Below are positions 1 to 7,285 of a DNA stretch of 11,519 bases, one piece after another (the stretch's first letter is position 1; each line of letters starts with the position of its first letter). The translations under genes were made by a program, and so were the position numbers. The notes under the pieces were generated by a model. That model was not told the origin of the DNA, searched no databases, and saw nothing but the letters and a program-made list of their open reading frames with translations. This DNA is from CAZBWW01 sp964496005 (GTDB taxonomy: Bacteria; Patescibacteriota; WWE3; UBA101185; UBA10185): assembly GCA_964496005.1 (NCBI GenBank), contig CAZBWW010000030.1:1-11519 (forward strand), given 5' to 3'.

Positions 1-84
1 AATAGTGCTTAATTTCATATTTGAGCTAAACTACCATTTACGGAAAAATAATATAAGTAAAGTTGACCTTATTAATTATTAATA

Positions 85-1491
85 TTAATTTTGAAACAAT
101 TTGCCTAATTCATCTATCTTAACTCTCTCTTGCTTTGTGGTATCTCTGTCCCTAACCGTAACCGTATTATCTTTCAACGTATCATAATCTATAGTTATAC
201 AACTTGGTGTACCAATTTCATCCTGCGCTAAATACCTTTTTCCAATATTCCCGCGGTCGTCCCATGCTACATGCAAACCTGCCTTGGTAAGATCCAAGTA
301 AACTTGCTCTGCTTTTGCAACAAGCTCTGGCTTATTCCGCACCAACGGAAACACCGCCGCCCGATATGGCGCAACACGCGGATCAAGCTTTAATACAACC
401 CGCTCTCCGTCTTCTGCGTACGCGTCACACAACACAACTAGCATTAACCTATTTAACCCTATCGAATACTCAACCACGTGTGGAATATAGCTTTCCCCGT
501 TTTCATCGTGATATGTAAAATCTTTTCCCGAAAACTCGCCATGTCTGCGTAAATCCCAATCTCCCCTATAGTGAATGCCCTGAAACTCTTTCCACCCAAA
601 CGGAAACTCATACTCCAAATCGTGAGCAATTTTGTTGTAATGTGCACGTTCTTTAAATTCCTGCGCTCTAAATTTTAATTTTTCCTGTTTAATACTCAGA
701 CCTAAGAGCCACTCCATACTGCTTTGTTTAAGTAATTCAAATTTATTGTCTGCATCACCGGGGCTAACATACATTTCAAGCTCCATTTGCTCAAATTCCC
801 TCGTTCTAAAAATATATGGCCCTACCTTGATCTCGTTTCTAAATGCTTTACCAATTTGCGCAATCCCAAACGGAATTTTCATCCGCATACTATCCTTCAC
901 TAGTTCGAAATTGTAAAAAATTGGTTGACAAGTTTCTCCCCGCAAATACGCTTTAGTCTTTTCGTCCTCAAGCGTCCCAATCTCAACTTCAACTAAATTA
1001 TTAAATTTTTTCGCTTTAGTAAATTTATTGCCGTCAGGACTCAAAATTTTATGTTCATCAATTAGTTCGTCTAGCTCGGTTAATTCGGCGCCATCTACAT
1101 TAATTTCGCCTAAGTTGTTTTTTACAAAAAATTCCTGAATCACATGATCTGCTCTATACCGTTTATGATTTTCCACATCCTCCACCATTGCGTCCGCAAA
1201 AGCCTCAACATGCCCGCTTGCTTCCCATACCCGCGGGTGTGAAATAATTGCACTATCAAGTCCCACAATATTACCAGGCAACCATTTCCATACAAAATTA
1301 TCCCACCATAAATTGCGTAAATTCCGCAAAACCTCTGCACCAAGCGGACCAAAATCATACGCCGCTTCCCACCCGCCATAAATTTCTGATGATTGAAAGA
1401 CAAACCCGCGTCTTTTACACAAACTCATTACTTTTTTCAACACATCGGATTTTTCATTTTCTGCTGTTATATTTTGTGAATTATCCTGCAT
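85..1491 (-). CDS. glyQS: Glycyl-tRNA synthetase, class II, homodimeric type
   Basis: It charges tRNA-Gly with glycine in the cytoplasm, using ATP. The 468-aa length and single-chain layout fit the alpha2 type, not the alpha/beta GlyQ+GlyS type. Visible landmarks are the N-terminal class II segment GFVFQSSEIYGGW (29-41), the glycine-pocket strand RGETCQPIF (184-192), the class II motif 2 region FRNEI...FRTREFEQME (218-237) and motif 3 GLNRLML with Arg348 (345-351). A C-terminal HGTP-type anticodon-binding domain follows, starting near LDPRVAPYRAAVFPL and including a DDRGNIGKRY segment. The start ATG (1489-1491) is the only one that keeps the whole catalytic N-terminus, and a promoter lies just before it. 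The usual RPETAQG strand is changed to RGETCQP, and the CPxCG zinc knuckle of many relatives reads SPDG (151-154). It lies 87 bp downstream of the macroglobulin gene on the same strand but has its own predicted promoter. The assignment is firm. Confidence 0.96.
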   Translation of the reverse strand: MQDNSQNITAENEKSDVLKKVMSLCKRRGFVFQSSEIYGGWEAAYDFGPLGAEVLRNLRNLWWDNFVWKWLPGNIVGLDSAIISHPRVWEASGHVEAFADAMVEDVENHKRYRADHVIQEFFVKNNLGEINVDGAELTELDELIDEHKILSPDGNKFTKAKKFNNLVEVEIGTLEDEKTKAYLRGETCQPIFYNFELVKDSMRMKIPFGIAQIGKAFRNEIKVGPYIFRTREFEQMELEMYVSPGDADNKFELLKQSSMEWLLGLSIKQEKLKFRAQEFKERAHYNKIAHDLEYEFPFGWKEFQGIHYRGDWDLRRHGEFSGKDFTYHDENGESYIPHVVEYSIGLNRLMLVVLCDAYAEDGERVVLKLDPRVAPYRAAVFPLVRNKPELVAKAEQVYLDLTKAGLHVAWDDRGNIGKRYLAQDEIGTPSCITIDYDTLKDNTVTVRDRDTTKQERVKIDELGKLFQN

Positions 1492-1501
1492 ATCCCCACT
1501 T

Positions 1502-1529
1502 ACTATAGCTTATATAAGGGTATAGTCAA
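1502..1529 (-). promoter_or_regulatory. Predicted promoter of the glycyl-tRNA synthetase gene
   Basis: On the minus strand, a -35 box TTGACT (1524-1529) is followed after 16 nt by a -10 box TATAGT (1502-1507). Only 10 nt separate the -10 box from the ATG at 1491, so transcription would begin about 3-5 nt before the start codon. No usable Shine-Dalgarno sequence would then be in the message; the GGGG at 1494-1497 is too close to the ATG. A second TTGACA lies further upstream but has no well-spaced -10 box. Confidence 0.5.
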
Positions 1530-1578
1530 CAACGGGTGAATGTCAATTAATGATTTATTCCTGTTTTTGAGCGTACTG

Positions 1579-4500
1579 CTACGGTCGGGTTGTCGGTGTG
1601 GTATTACCTTCAACATTAGCAGGTTCCGAATGCGTTTCAGAGTCAATTTCAGTGTCTGATTTCGTTGGTTTTCGTTTACGCTTCATAACTATCTTGTACA
1701 CATAAATTCCTGCAGAAATTAACGCACCTAAAATAATACCTACAACCAAAGCTGTTCTCTGGTCAAACCCGGCAAAAAATGCTTTTACATTTTCAGAAAC
1801 CGGAACTTTTGTTTTCGCAACGATGTTTACAGTCTGTACCTCTGATCTCCCACTTATTTCCGGCGAGTACATTAAAGATACAGTTGCAGGAGGTGCAATA
1901 AATTCTCCTTCATTAACTACACGCGCTTTATAGACAAACACTTTACTTTCCCCGGCCGTTTGCATAACCGACATAATTATCCCGTTTTGTGTCATTTCGC
2001 TGCCGGTTACTTGGTTGTAATTAGACATCCTTACACGTGCAGCTTCGGATATTGACTCGTTATAAAACTCATAATTAATTGGGATCATTCCTGCCGGTAA
2101 GCTATCTTCAATAACCAAATATTTAGCGCCTTTTAACCCCTCAACGATAATACTTACATTAACGGTATCACCTACTCCAAGCTCGTACTGCGGTCCTTTT
2201 GTATTTACATACGTTTTACTGATACTTAACCCGCCATTCCGCGCCTGCGCTTTTCTATCTGTAACCGTTTTATCAATAACAAGCGTGGAATACATCTGTC
2301 CTTCACCGGTCATTGTTAATTCAATCTTAGTATCTTGCTCTGTCAATGGCACAGCAACCTCCACCATATTGTCGGTAACTGCGGTAAACTCCCCAGCGTA
2401 AACCTGATTACCATCGACCAAAACGGTAAATGCGTAATTTGGGGAGTCCTCGTTTCCTGTGGTTATAAAATCGGCAAGCGCATCTACAACTTTAGCAGTC
2501 GCAAATGTATTAGACCAGTAATCCTGTTCTCTTTCCTGCATTAAAAAGCTTACTGCTTTTACTATTTCTTCGCGCTGTATTCCGCCTTGTACCATTGCTT
2601 TTATTGCCATTGCAGTCGACGCGTCAATAGAGCCAAAGTGATCAACAGATCCAGCCTCCCAATAATAAGTATCGAGCTCGGTTTTTTTACTACTTACCAA
2701 AAAATTTAACCCATTAGTATTTGGATCAGTATACCCATTATTTAAATTAGCCATTACGCCCAATGAAACTATATCCGGTGTTTGTCTGGTAAAATCTGTT
2801 AACTGTTGTAATGTGGTGTCTGTCCCGATCACGCTAAGTATATAAGTTGCGAGAATCGTTTCTTTGGGCGTCAGAGATCCTTGCCTTAGTTTAGACTCCA
2901 TAACAGTGCGAACAGACCCTAAAGTATCATCGTTTACAGGCATGCCCAACGCTTTTGCTCGACTTAATGTATCCACAACGTACGCAGTTACAAATAAATC
3001 ACCCTCGTTTTTACTGTCCCACCATGCCCACAACCCATCATATCTTTGTTCTTTCTCAAGTTTCTTTACTCCATCAGTAAGCAGTGTTGTTACATCATGG
3101 TCGGCTAGTACTGCAGAAAACAATTCCGGATGTTCTTGCGCCACTACACCCGGTACAATATTGCTGGTTAATTGTTCTGTACACCCATATGGATATCCGA
3201 CAAGATAATTCATAGCGGAAAATAGTGAACCCGCTATAGTAGGAGAAATACTCACAGTTGCGATAGATTTTTGTAAATCAACATACTCCTCTAAGTTTAC
3301 ATCGTACGTCACGGGACCAACTCCTGCCTGACCTTCCGTTTCAGTAAATTCAAAAGGCAAAATAGGTATACCAATCTGCACCTCATCACCTACAGTTGTA
3401 TCGGTTTTTGACACCGCAGAAAATGTAAACTGCGCTTGCTCATCCACTGCTTCTGCCTCAAAATCGAAATAATACTGTTGCCTGTCACTGTTTTTAACCG
3501 TACTAGTAAATTTTCCACGTGGTAAAATTTTTTGCTGACCGTATGTAAGAGACACATCAAAATTGATATCTTCGTCGGTATGGTTATGCACTAACATCGA
3601 AAGTACTATCTTATCCCCCTGTCTAATAATATTTGGAATGATCGGTCTCACCACAACATCTTTAGACACAATAACCTCGGTCGAAGCTTGTCCAACCAAG
3701 GTATCTGCGGTAGAACCAACTGCGGATACCACCCATGTCGTCAAGTTGTCAGGCATAGTAAAAGTTAAAGAGGCAATACCATTAGCATCGGTGGTCACGT
3801 TCGGATTCCAATATGCGGTATTTTCAAAAACGCTTCTGGTGATACCACCTTTTTGATTATGCACCCATACGTTCCCCGCAAAATATGTCTGATATTTCTC
3901 AATTTCTAAATTGTAGACATCAACATTTTCAGCCCGCCACTCAATAGCACTAATCTCAACGACTGCACCTGTGGAATCAATTAGCTTGTCACCTATTTTT
4001 ATCTTATCAACAGTCTGCCATTTGTTATTTACCCATAACCGATGCTCAGGAGTAACTTCCAGATTATTATTGAGCACAAAATACCCACCGACAGTCACTT
4101 TGTGTACTCCTGTAACGACCGCAGGCACTAACTCAGCAGAAAATTCACCTTTTCGCGTTAATACCGATTCACCGACCGTAATTTCACCAATAGCCTTAGA
4201 TGATCCGTCTGCAATTAATACCGGTGTATCATACGTAAAACACCCGCCACCGGCACCGTCTCTAGGTTGTGAGTAAATTTCTTCTAAAGAATGGGCTACA
4301 CTCATTCCGTCTCCCCTGTCGTACCAAAACTTATCGAAAATCTGCCGTGTTTCGGGACTTACTAATTCCAATAATGCTTTATCAATTGCCCAAAAAGCCA
4401 AATTAGCCGAGACCGGTTTGCCTGTTTTATCTGCGGTAGTTAACGTAAACGTTGCCGAGTCCCCGGGTGCGTACTTTTCCTTGTCCGACTCGATCTTAAT

Positions 4501-6753
4501 AGAAAGCGTCTTCTCGGCGGGATCTATTACAATATTAGCTCCATCCCTGTCCAAATCACTTGCTGAAAACATGAATGCATTTACTCTAATATTAGGAAAA
4601 TCCGTCGGGAATAAATCAAAAGCGTATGTTTGCGAATTGCCGGTAACATGCACGACTTCGTATCTGTGCATATACCCCCGTCCAAAAGTTAAAATCACAT
4701 CAACATCAGGAAGTTCGGAAGAAACAGTTACATTCACTTTATCAGTAGGTTGATATTCTTCCTTATCAACTTGTACGGTTAATAAACCCCTGTGATATTC
4801 GTTGTAATAAATTCTGCCTTGCTCCTGCACATACACATAAAAAGTTTTTGCTACTACATTGCCGTGTACGTCAGTACCAGTTACTTTGACTGCATGTGAT
4901 CCTCCTGCGGTTGGGGTAAAAGTTAAGGTTGCACGCCCATCAGCATCAGTAACAACTGATACGTCAGTCAGGTGATCGCTTTTTTCAATAAATTCCGGGT
5001 ATTTCTTTTCCGGCACTACCTTTTTTTCATAGTATTCACGGCTAATCGATGCGTCTAGTTTTATATTGTTTGTGTTAGCGCCATTATTTGGCACTAATAC
5101 CACGGGCAATTGAACTTCCTCATTCACACGATAATCTTTATAAGGCTCTTGTTCGCGATAAATTGAGAATTCGCCCGGATATACCAGTACATTCACAAAA
5201 CCTCTATTTGGGTTCGCAGACTCATCAGTGTATGTGAATTCAATAATATATACGTGGTTGGTGCTACGATTTGGAAAGTCTTGCGTGTTTAACCTGACCT
5301 TAGCCTCTCCATATTCGTTAAAATTAGTTGTGCCGGTAGTAATCGGTATCGGTCGGTACGCATAGAATTGTTTATATTTATCTTCCACATCAAACAAATT
5401 TCTTTCGGTCGGTTTATATGTATAATCGTAATAATCTTCAGCTATTATCTTGTATGAAACCGGCCGATTTATAATTGGATGGCCTGAAAAGAATTGGCCG
5501 GAAACTGTGAACTCCAAGTCATCTCCGTGAATAATTTCGGTTTCTTCGGAATCGACCTTAACAAAAAAATCTGGTTTGCGAAAATAATCAACGTAAAACC
5601 CGATTTGCGGTGAATAATTGTAGTATTCCCACATTCCTCTTACTTCGCTGTATTGTTCGGGTAATGTCAGCGAGAGATAGTAATAATCTGACGGCGCGTC
5701 TTCCGGTATTATAGCCTCACTATACACTGTCCCATCTGCACTTATCTGCAGGGTTTGTTCATAGATGGGAGTTTCTTCTGAATTTCCTGTGTAAATTTTA
5801 GCACTAACCTCACCGGTCGGCAGTGAATACGACGCATCATTGTCATCACGCATTATCGCTTTAAAGTAAACTGTCTCTCCTTGAGTGTATAATGGCCTAT
5901 CAACAAACAAAAAAGTAGTAAGCCTTTCCGGTTGTGCACTAAATCTCTGGTACGAATAATCGTAATTTACATAACTCATATTGACCGGTAAAAAGATTGT
6001 GTCATCACCGACTTCCGCAAGCACTACATCCACATCAGTACTTAAAGTTAGTTGTGCACTTCCATCCAGCGCAAAGCCATCATCCTGTAGCTCCGTAATT
6101 CCACCTTCAAGATTGTAAGCTGTTACTCTACCGGCATTTATTCTTTGCTTTGTGTCATGATACTGCCCCCAAAAAATTAACTCATCTTCGGCCTCAAAGG
6201 TTGCAACGCCAACGTTAGACCTTACAAGTAAAGCTATTTGCTCCTGTGCTTTACCTGGCGTATAGGCGTGTACTAACCAAATACCATTATCGGACACCGG
6301 CAACTCCAGTACCGCATAGTATTGGTCTTCATAATTAGTTCTCACATTTTTTTCTAGGGATGCGGATAGCGTGCCTATCTGAGAATAATTACTAAAATTC
6401 GGCGGTACATTAATTAACTGGTAAGTACCTGTGTAAGTCAGGTAGTTTAATACATCATCCGGGGTCAGACTATACAAATCCACAGTCAGCTCCGCCGCGC
6501 CGGTACCACTTGACGAAACTGTAACAACTGGTGCTTCCTGCGAGCTTTGGGTAATAACAGCTGCGGTAAGATAATATTCCGGCTCTTCTCCGGAGTTTAT
6601 TGTAAATCTGGTTGTATCATCTGCTCCAAAAACCCGCTCCTCCTGCCTATCGTAAAAAACAGCACCGATACATACAAACATGCCTAATAGCAGAAAAAAC
6701 AACGCTCGTTTCCGGATATTTTTCTGCTTCTTACTATGATCTTTACTAAACAT
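1579..6753 (-). CDS. Alpha-2-macroglobulin family protein with a Hint (intein-like) domain in the bait region
   Basis: Bacterial alpha-2-macroglobulins are envelope proteins thought to trap attacking proteases: cutting of a bait loop triggers a fold change and exposes a reactive thioester. In this 1724-aa protein I see a basic N-terminus and a hydrophobic anchor or signal (about 17-34, no lipobox). Repeated MG-type beta domains follow, including DRPLYTQGETVYFK (285-298). The bait-region position, about 820-837, ends in GAGGG. A Hint domain spans 838-966, then comes the conserved FENTAYWNP segment (976-984) and the thioester motif GCTEQ (Cys1191, Gln1194) in an alpha-helical thioester domain. 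A C-terminal MG10-like domain contains VIEDSLPAGM. A membrane helix starts at about 1668, followed by a KRKRK stop-transfer and a polar Thr-rich tail. Without the Hint insert it would be about 1595 aa, a normal size for the family. The ATG at 6751-6753 directly precedes the basic, hydrophobic leader. No pbpC-like penicillin-binding protein gene, a frequent partner elsewhere, is next to it. The family is certain; the physiological role is inferred. Confidence 0.94.
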   Translation of the reverse strand: MFSKDHSKKQKNIRKRALFFLLLGMFVCIGAVFYDRQEERVFGADDTTRFTINSGEEPEYYLTAAVITQSSQEAPVVTVSSSGTGAAELTVDLYSLTPDDVLNYLTYTGTYQLINVPPNFSNYSQIGTLSASLEKNVRTNYEDQYYAVLELPVSDNGIWLVHAYTPGKAQEQIALLVRSNVGVATFEAEDELIFWGQYHDTKQRINAGRVTAYNLEGGITELQDDGFALDGSAQLTLSTDVDVVLAEVGDDTIFLPVNMSYVNYDYSYQRFSAQPERLTTFLFVDRPLYTQGETVYFKAIMRDDNDASYSLPTGEVSAKIYTGNSEETPIYEQTLQISADGTVYSEAIIPEDAPSDYYYLSLTLPEQYSEVRGMWEYYNYSPQIGFYVDYFRKPDFFVKVDSEETEIIHGDDLEFTVSGQFFSGHPIINRPVSYKIIAEDYYDYTYKPTERNLFDVEDKYKQFYAYRPIPITTGTTNFNEYGEAKVRLNTQDFPNRSTNHVYIIEFTYTDESANPNRGFVNVLVYPGEFSIYREQEPYKDYRVNEEVQLPVVLVPNNGANTNNIKLDASISREYYEKKVVPEKKYPEFIEKSDHLTDVSVVTDADGRATLTFTPTAGGSHAVKVTGTDVHGNVVAKTFYVYVQEQGRIYYNEYHRGLLTVQVDKEEYQPTDKVNVTVSSELPDVDVILTFGRGYMHRYEVVHVTGNSQTYAFDLFPTDFPNIRVNAFMFSASDLDRDGANIVIDPAEKTLSIKIESDKEKYAPGDSATFTLTTADKTGKPVSANLAFWAIDKALLELVSPETRQIFDKFWYDRGDGMSVAHSLEEIYSQPRDGAGGGCFTYDTPVLIADGSSKAIGEITVGESVLTRKGEFSAELVPAVVTGVHKVTVGGYFVLNNNLEVTPEHRLWVNNKWQTVDKIKIGDKLIDSTGAVVEISAIEWRAENVDVYNLEIEKYQTYFAGNVWVHNQKGGITRSVFENTAYWNPNVTTDANGIASLTFTMPDNLTTWVVSAVGSTADTLVGQASTEVIVSKDVVVRPIIPNIIRQGDKIVLSMLVHNHTDEDINFDVSLTYGQQKILPRGKFTSTVKNSDRQQYYFDFEAEAVDEQAQFTFSAVSKTDTTVGDEVQIGIPILPFEFTETEGQAGVGPVTYDVNLEEYVDLQKSIATVSISPTIAGSLFSAMNYLVGYPYGCTEQLTSNIVPGVVAQEHPELFSAVLADHDVTTLLTDGVKKLEKEQRYDGLWAWWDSKNEGDLFVTAYVVDTLSRAKALGMPVNDDTLGSVRTVMESKLRQGSLTPKETILATYILSVIGTDTTLQQLTDFTRQTPDIVSLGVMANLNNGYTDPNTNGLNFLVSSKKTELDTYYWEAGSVDHFGSIDASTAMAIKAMVQGGIQREEIVKAVSFLMQEREQDYWSNTFATAKVVDALADFITTGNEDSPNYAFTVLVDGNQVYAGEFTAVTDNMVEVAVPLTEQDTKIELTMTGEGQMYSTLVIDKTVTDRKAQARNGGLSISKTYVNTKGPQYELGVGDTVNVSIIVEGLKGAKYLVIEDSLPAGMIPINYEFYNESISEAARVRMSNYNQVTGSEMTQNGIIMSVMQTAGESKVFVYKARVVNEGEFIAPPATVSLMYSPEISGRSEVQTVNIVAKTKVPVSENVKAFFAGFDQRTALVVGIILGALISAGIYVYKIVMKRKRKPTKSDTEIDSETHSEPANVEGNTTPTTRP
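3856..4242 (-). other. Hint / bacterial intein-like self-processing domain, in frame inside the macroglobulin
   Basis: This 129-residue insert covers residues 838-966 of the macroglobulin. It starts with CFTYDTPVLIADGSSKAIGE, the block A nucleophile Cys838 and the usual 'DTPVL..DG...I.EI..G..VL' Hint beginning. Block B is TPEH (Thr901, His904). It ends with VYNLEIEKYQTYFAGN and then WVHN (His965-Asn966), the block F and G region. Host sequence on both sides is glycine-rich (GAGGG before, QKGG after). It is too short to hold a homing endonuclease. The residue after Asn966 is Gln967, not Cys, Ser or Thr, and the block F position that is often His is Gln955. Known Hint chemistry would allow an N-S acyl shift at Gly837-Cys838 and Asn966 cyclisation, hence cleavage at either end. 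Classical splicing would lack its acceptor nucleophile. This resembles bacterial intein-like domains more than true inteins. Activity is not proven by sequence. Confidence 0.9.
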
Positions 6754-6765
6754 ATAACCACGTTA

Positions 6766-6795
6766 ATTCTAGTCCTTGTATATTGCCCTTTGCAA
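6766..6795 (-). promoter_or_regulatory. Predicted promoter of the macroglobulin gene
   Basis: On the minus strand, TTGCAA (6790-6795) and TAGAAT (6766-6771) are 18 nt apart. The -10 box matches the consensus at five of six bases; the -35 box is weaker at four of six. The -10 box ends 12 nt before the ATG at 6753, which would give a leader of about 5-6 nt. No Shine-Dalgarno sequence is visible in the bases before the start. Confidence 0.4.
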
Positions 6796-6893
6796 CATTT
6801 TACTTCTCCGGGCTTTTGTCTTACCTGCTGCATTTTCCTTTTTTTCCCGACACAGGTACTTTTCTCCTTCTTTCTGCTTTTTACACCAATTTC

Positions 6894-6923
6894 TTGACAG
6901 TCATACTATACTTCGGGTATTAT
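6894..6923 (+). promoter_or_regulatory. Predicted promoter of the DUF6504-like/dinB operon
   Basis: A perfect -35 box TTGACA (6894-6899) and a near-perfect -10 box TATTAT (6918-6923) are separated by 18 nt. This is the strongest promoter in the window. Transcription should start near 6930, only about 4-5 nt before the ATG at 6935. The promoter is overlapped by a symmetrical repeat that probably serves as an operator. Confidence 0.65.
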
Positions 6924-6937
6924 TCGGGTATAGTATG
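6902..6937 (+). promoter_or_regulatory. Probable operator: perfect 10-bp inverted repeat over the dinB-operon promoter
   Basis: CATACTATAC (6902-6911) and GTATAGTATG (6928-6937) are exact reverse complements, separated by 16 bp. Between and into them runs a direct repeat, TTCGGGTAT at 6912-6920 and again at 6923-6931, with a period of 11 bp (one helical turn). The array covers the promoter spacer, the -10 box, the expected transcription start and the ATG itself. A protein bound here would block RNA polymerase. Because dinB genes are commonly under SOS control, a LexA-type or other damage-responsive repressor is a reasonable guess, but the motif matches neither the E. coli (CTGT-N8-ACAG) nor the Gram-positive (GAAC-N4-GTTC) box. 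Confidence 0.5.
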
Positions 6938-7285
6938 TACGAATTAATTAACGAACCAGTTGAAGTATTTGTTGATTTTACACCTGAAGGACCTGTACCT
7001 ATTGCGTTTAGCTGGAAACACCGGGAATACGCCATAGATTCTGTCGACTTTGCCCACGCATCTCACACTGGTAGCGATAAACTTTATCACTTTGCAGTAA
7101 CCGCCAAGAATGAAACTTACAAAATAACTTTTAACCCAAATACCGTTAGTTGGAAGCTAGACGAAATATACGAAAAAAATTTTGTAAAAAACCTAAGTGT
7201 AAACGAGGCAGTAGAATTAACCAGATATAGAAGTACAAATGGCCACAAATATAAAAAAACAAATTCTGCATATAGATTACGATAG
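6935..7285 (+). CDS. Small DUF6504-like protein encoded with DNA polymerase IV
   Basis: This 116-aa soluble protein has no signal peptide or membrane segment. Its pattern is a beta strand PVEVFVDF (8-15), then PVPIAFSWKHREYAIDSV (20-37), LYHFAVTAKNETYKITF (50-66) and WKLDEIYEKNF (73-83). This resembles DUF6504, small beta-rich proteins often fused to or encoded beside Y-family polymerases or dnaE2/imuB cassettes; the match is from memory of the pattern and is only moderately secure. The C-terminal tail is basic and polar. I chose the ATG at 6935 over an in-frame one at 6776 because the strong promoter and operator lie between them and the extra 53 residues look non-coding (Phe/Ser/Leu-rich). 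The gene overlaps the start of dinB by 47 bp, which implies co-transcription and possibly translational coupling. A role as a partner of the polymerase in damage tolerance is inference. Confidence 0.75.
   Translation: MYELINEPVEVFVDFTPEGPVPIAFSWKHREYAIDSVDFAHASHTGSDKLYHFAVTAKNETYKITFNPNTVSWKLDEIYEKNFVKNLSVNEAVELTRYRSTNGHKYKKTNSAYRLR

Noticed and set aside
63..91. TTGACC followed by AT-rich sequence as a plus-strand promoter
   Set aside because: It points into the antisense of the glycyl-tRNA synthetase gene, has no good -10 box at the right spacing and no gene to serve.
3856..4242. Reading the Hint block as a full mobile intein with a homing endonuclease
   Set aside because: At 129 residues there is no room for an endonuclease domain, and the +1 residue is Gln, so a degenerate or cleavage-type Hint domain fits better.
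2864..4753. Plus-strand open frames of about 97-114 codons opposite the macroglobulin
   Set aside because: They are antisense shadows of a well-supported long gene, with no ribosome-binding sites and no recognisable domains.
6776..6934. N-terminal extension of 53 residues for the DUF6504-like protein from an ATG at 6776
   Set aside because: The stretch contains the strong promoter and the operator, translates to a Phe/Ser/Leu-rich low-information sequence, and overlaps the macroglobulin promoter region. The ATG at 6935 is preferred.
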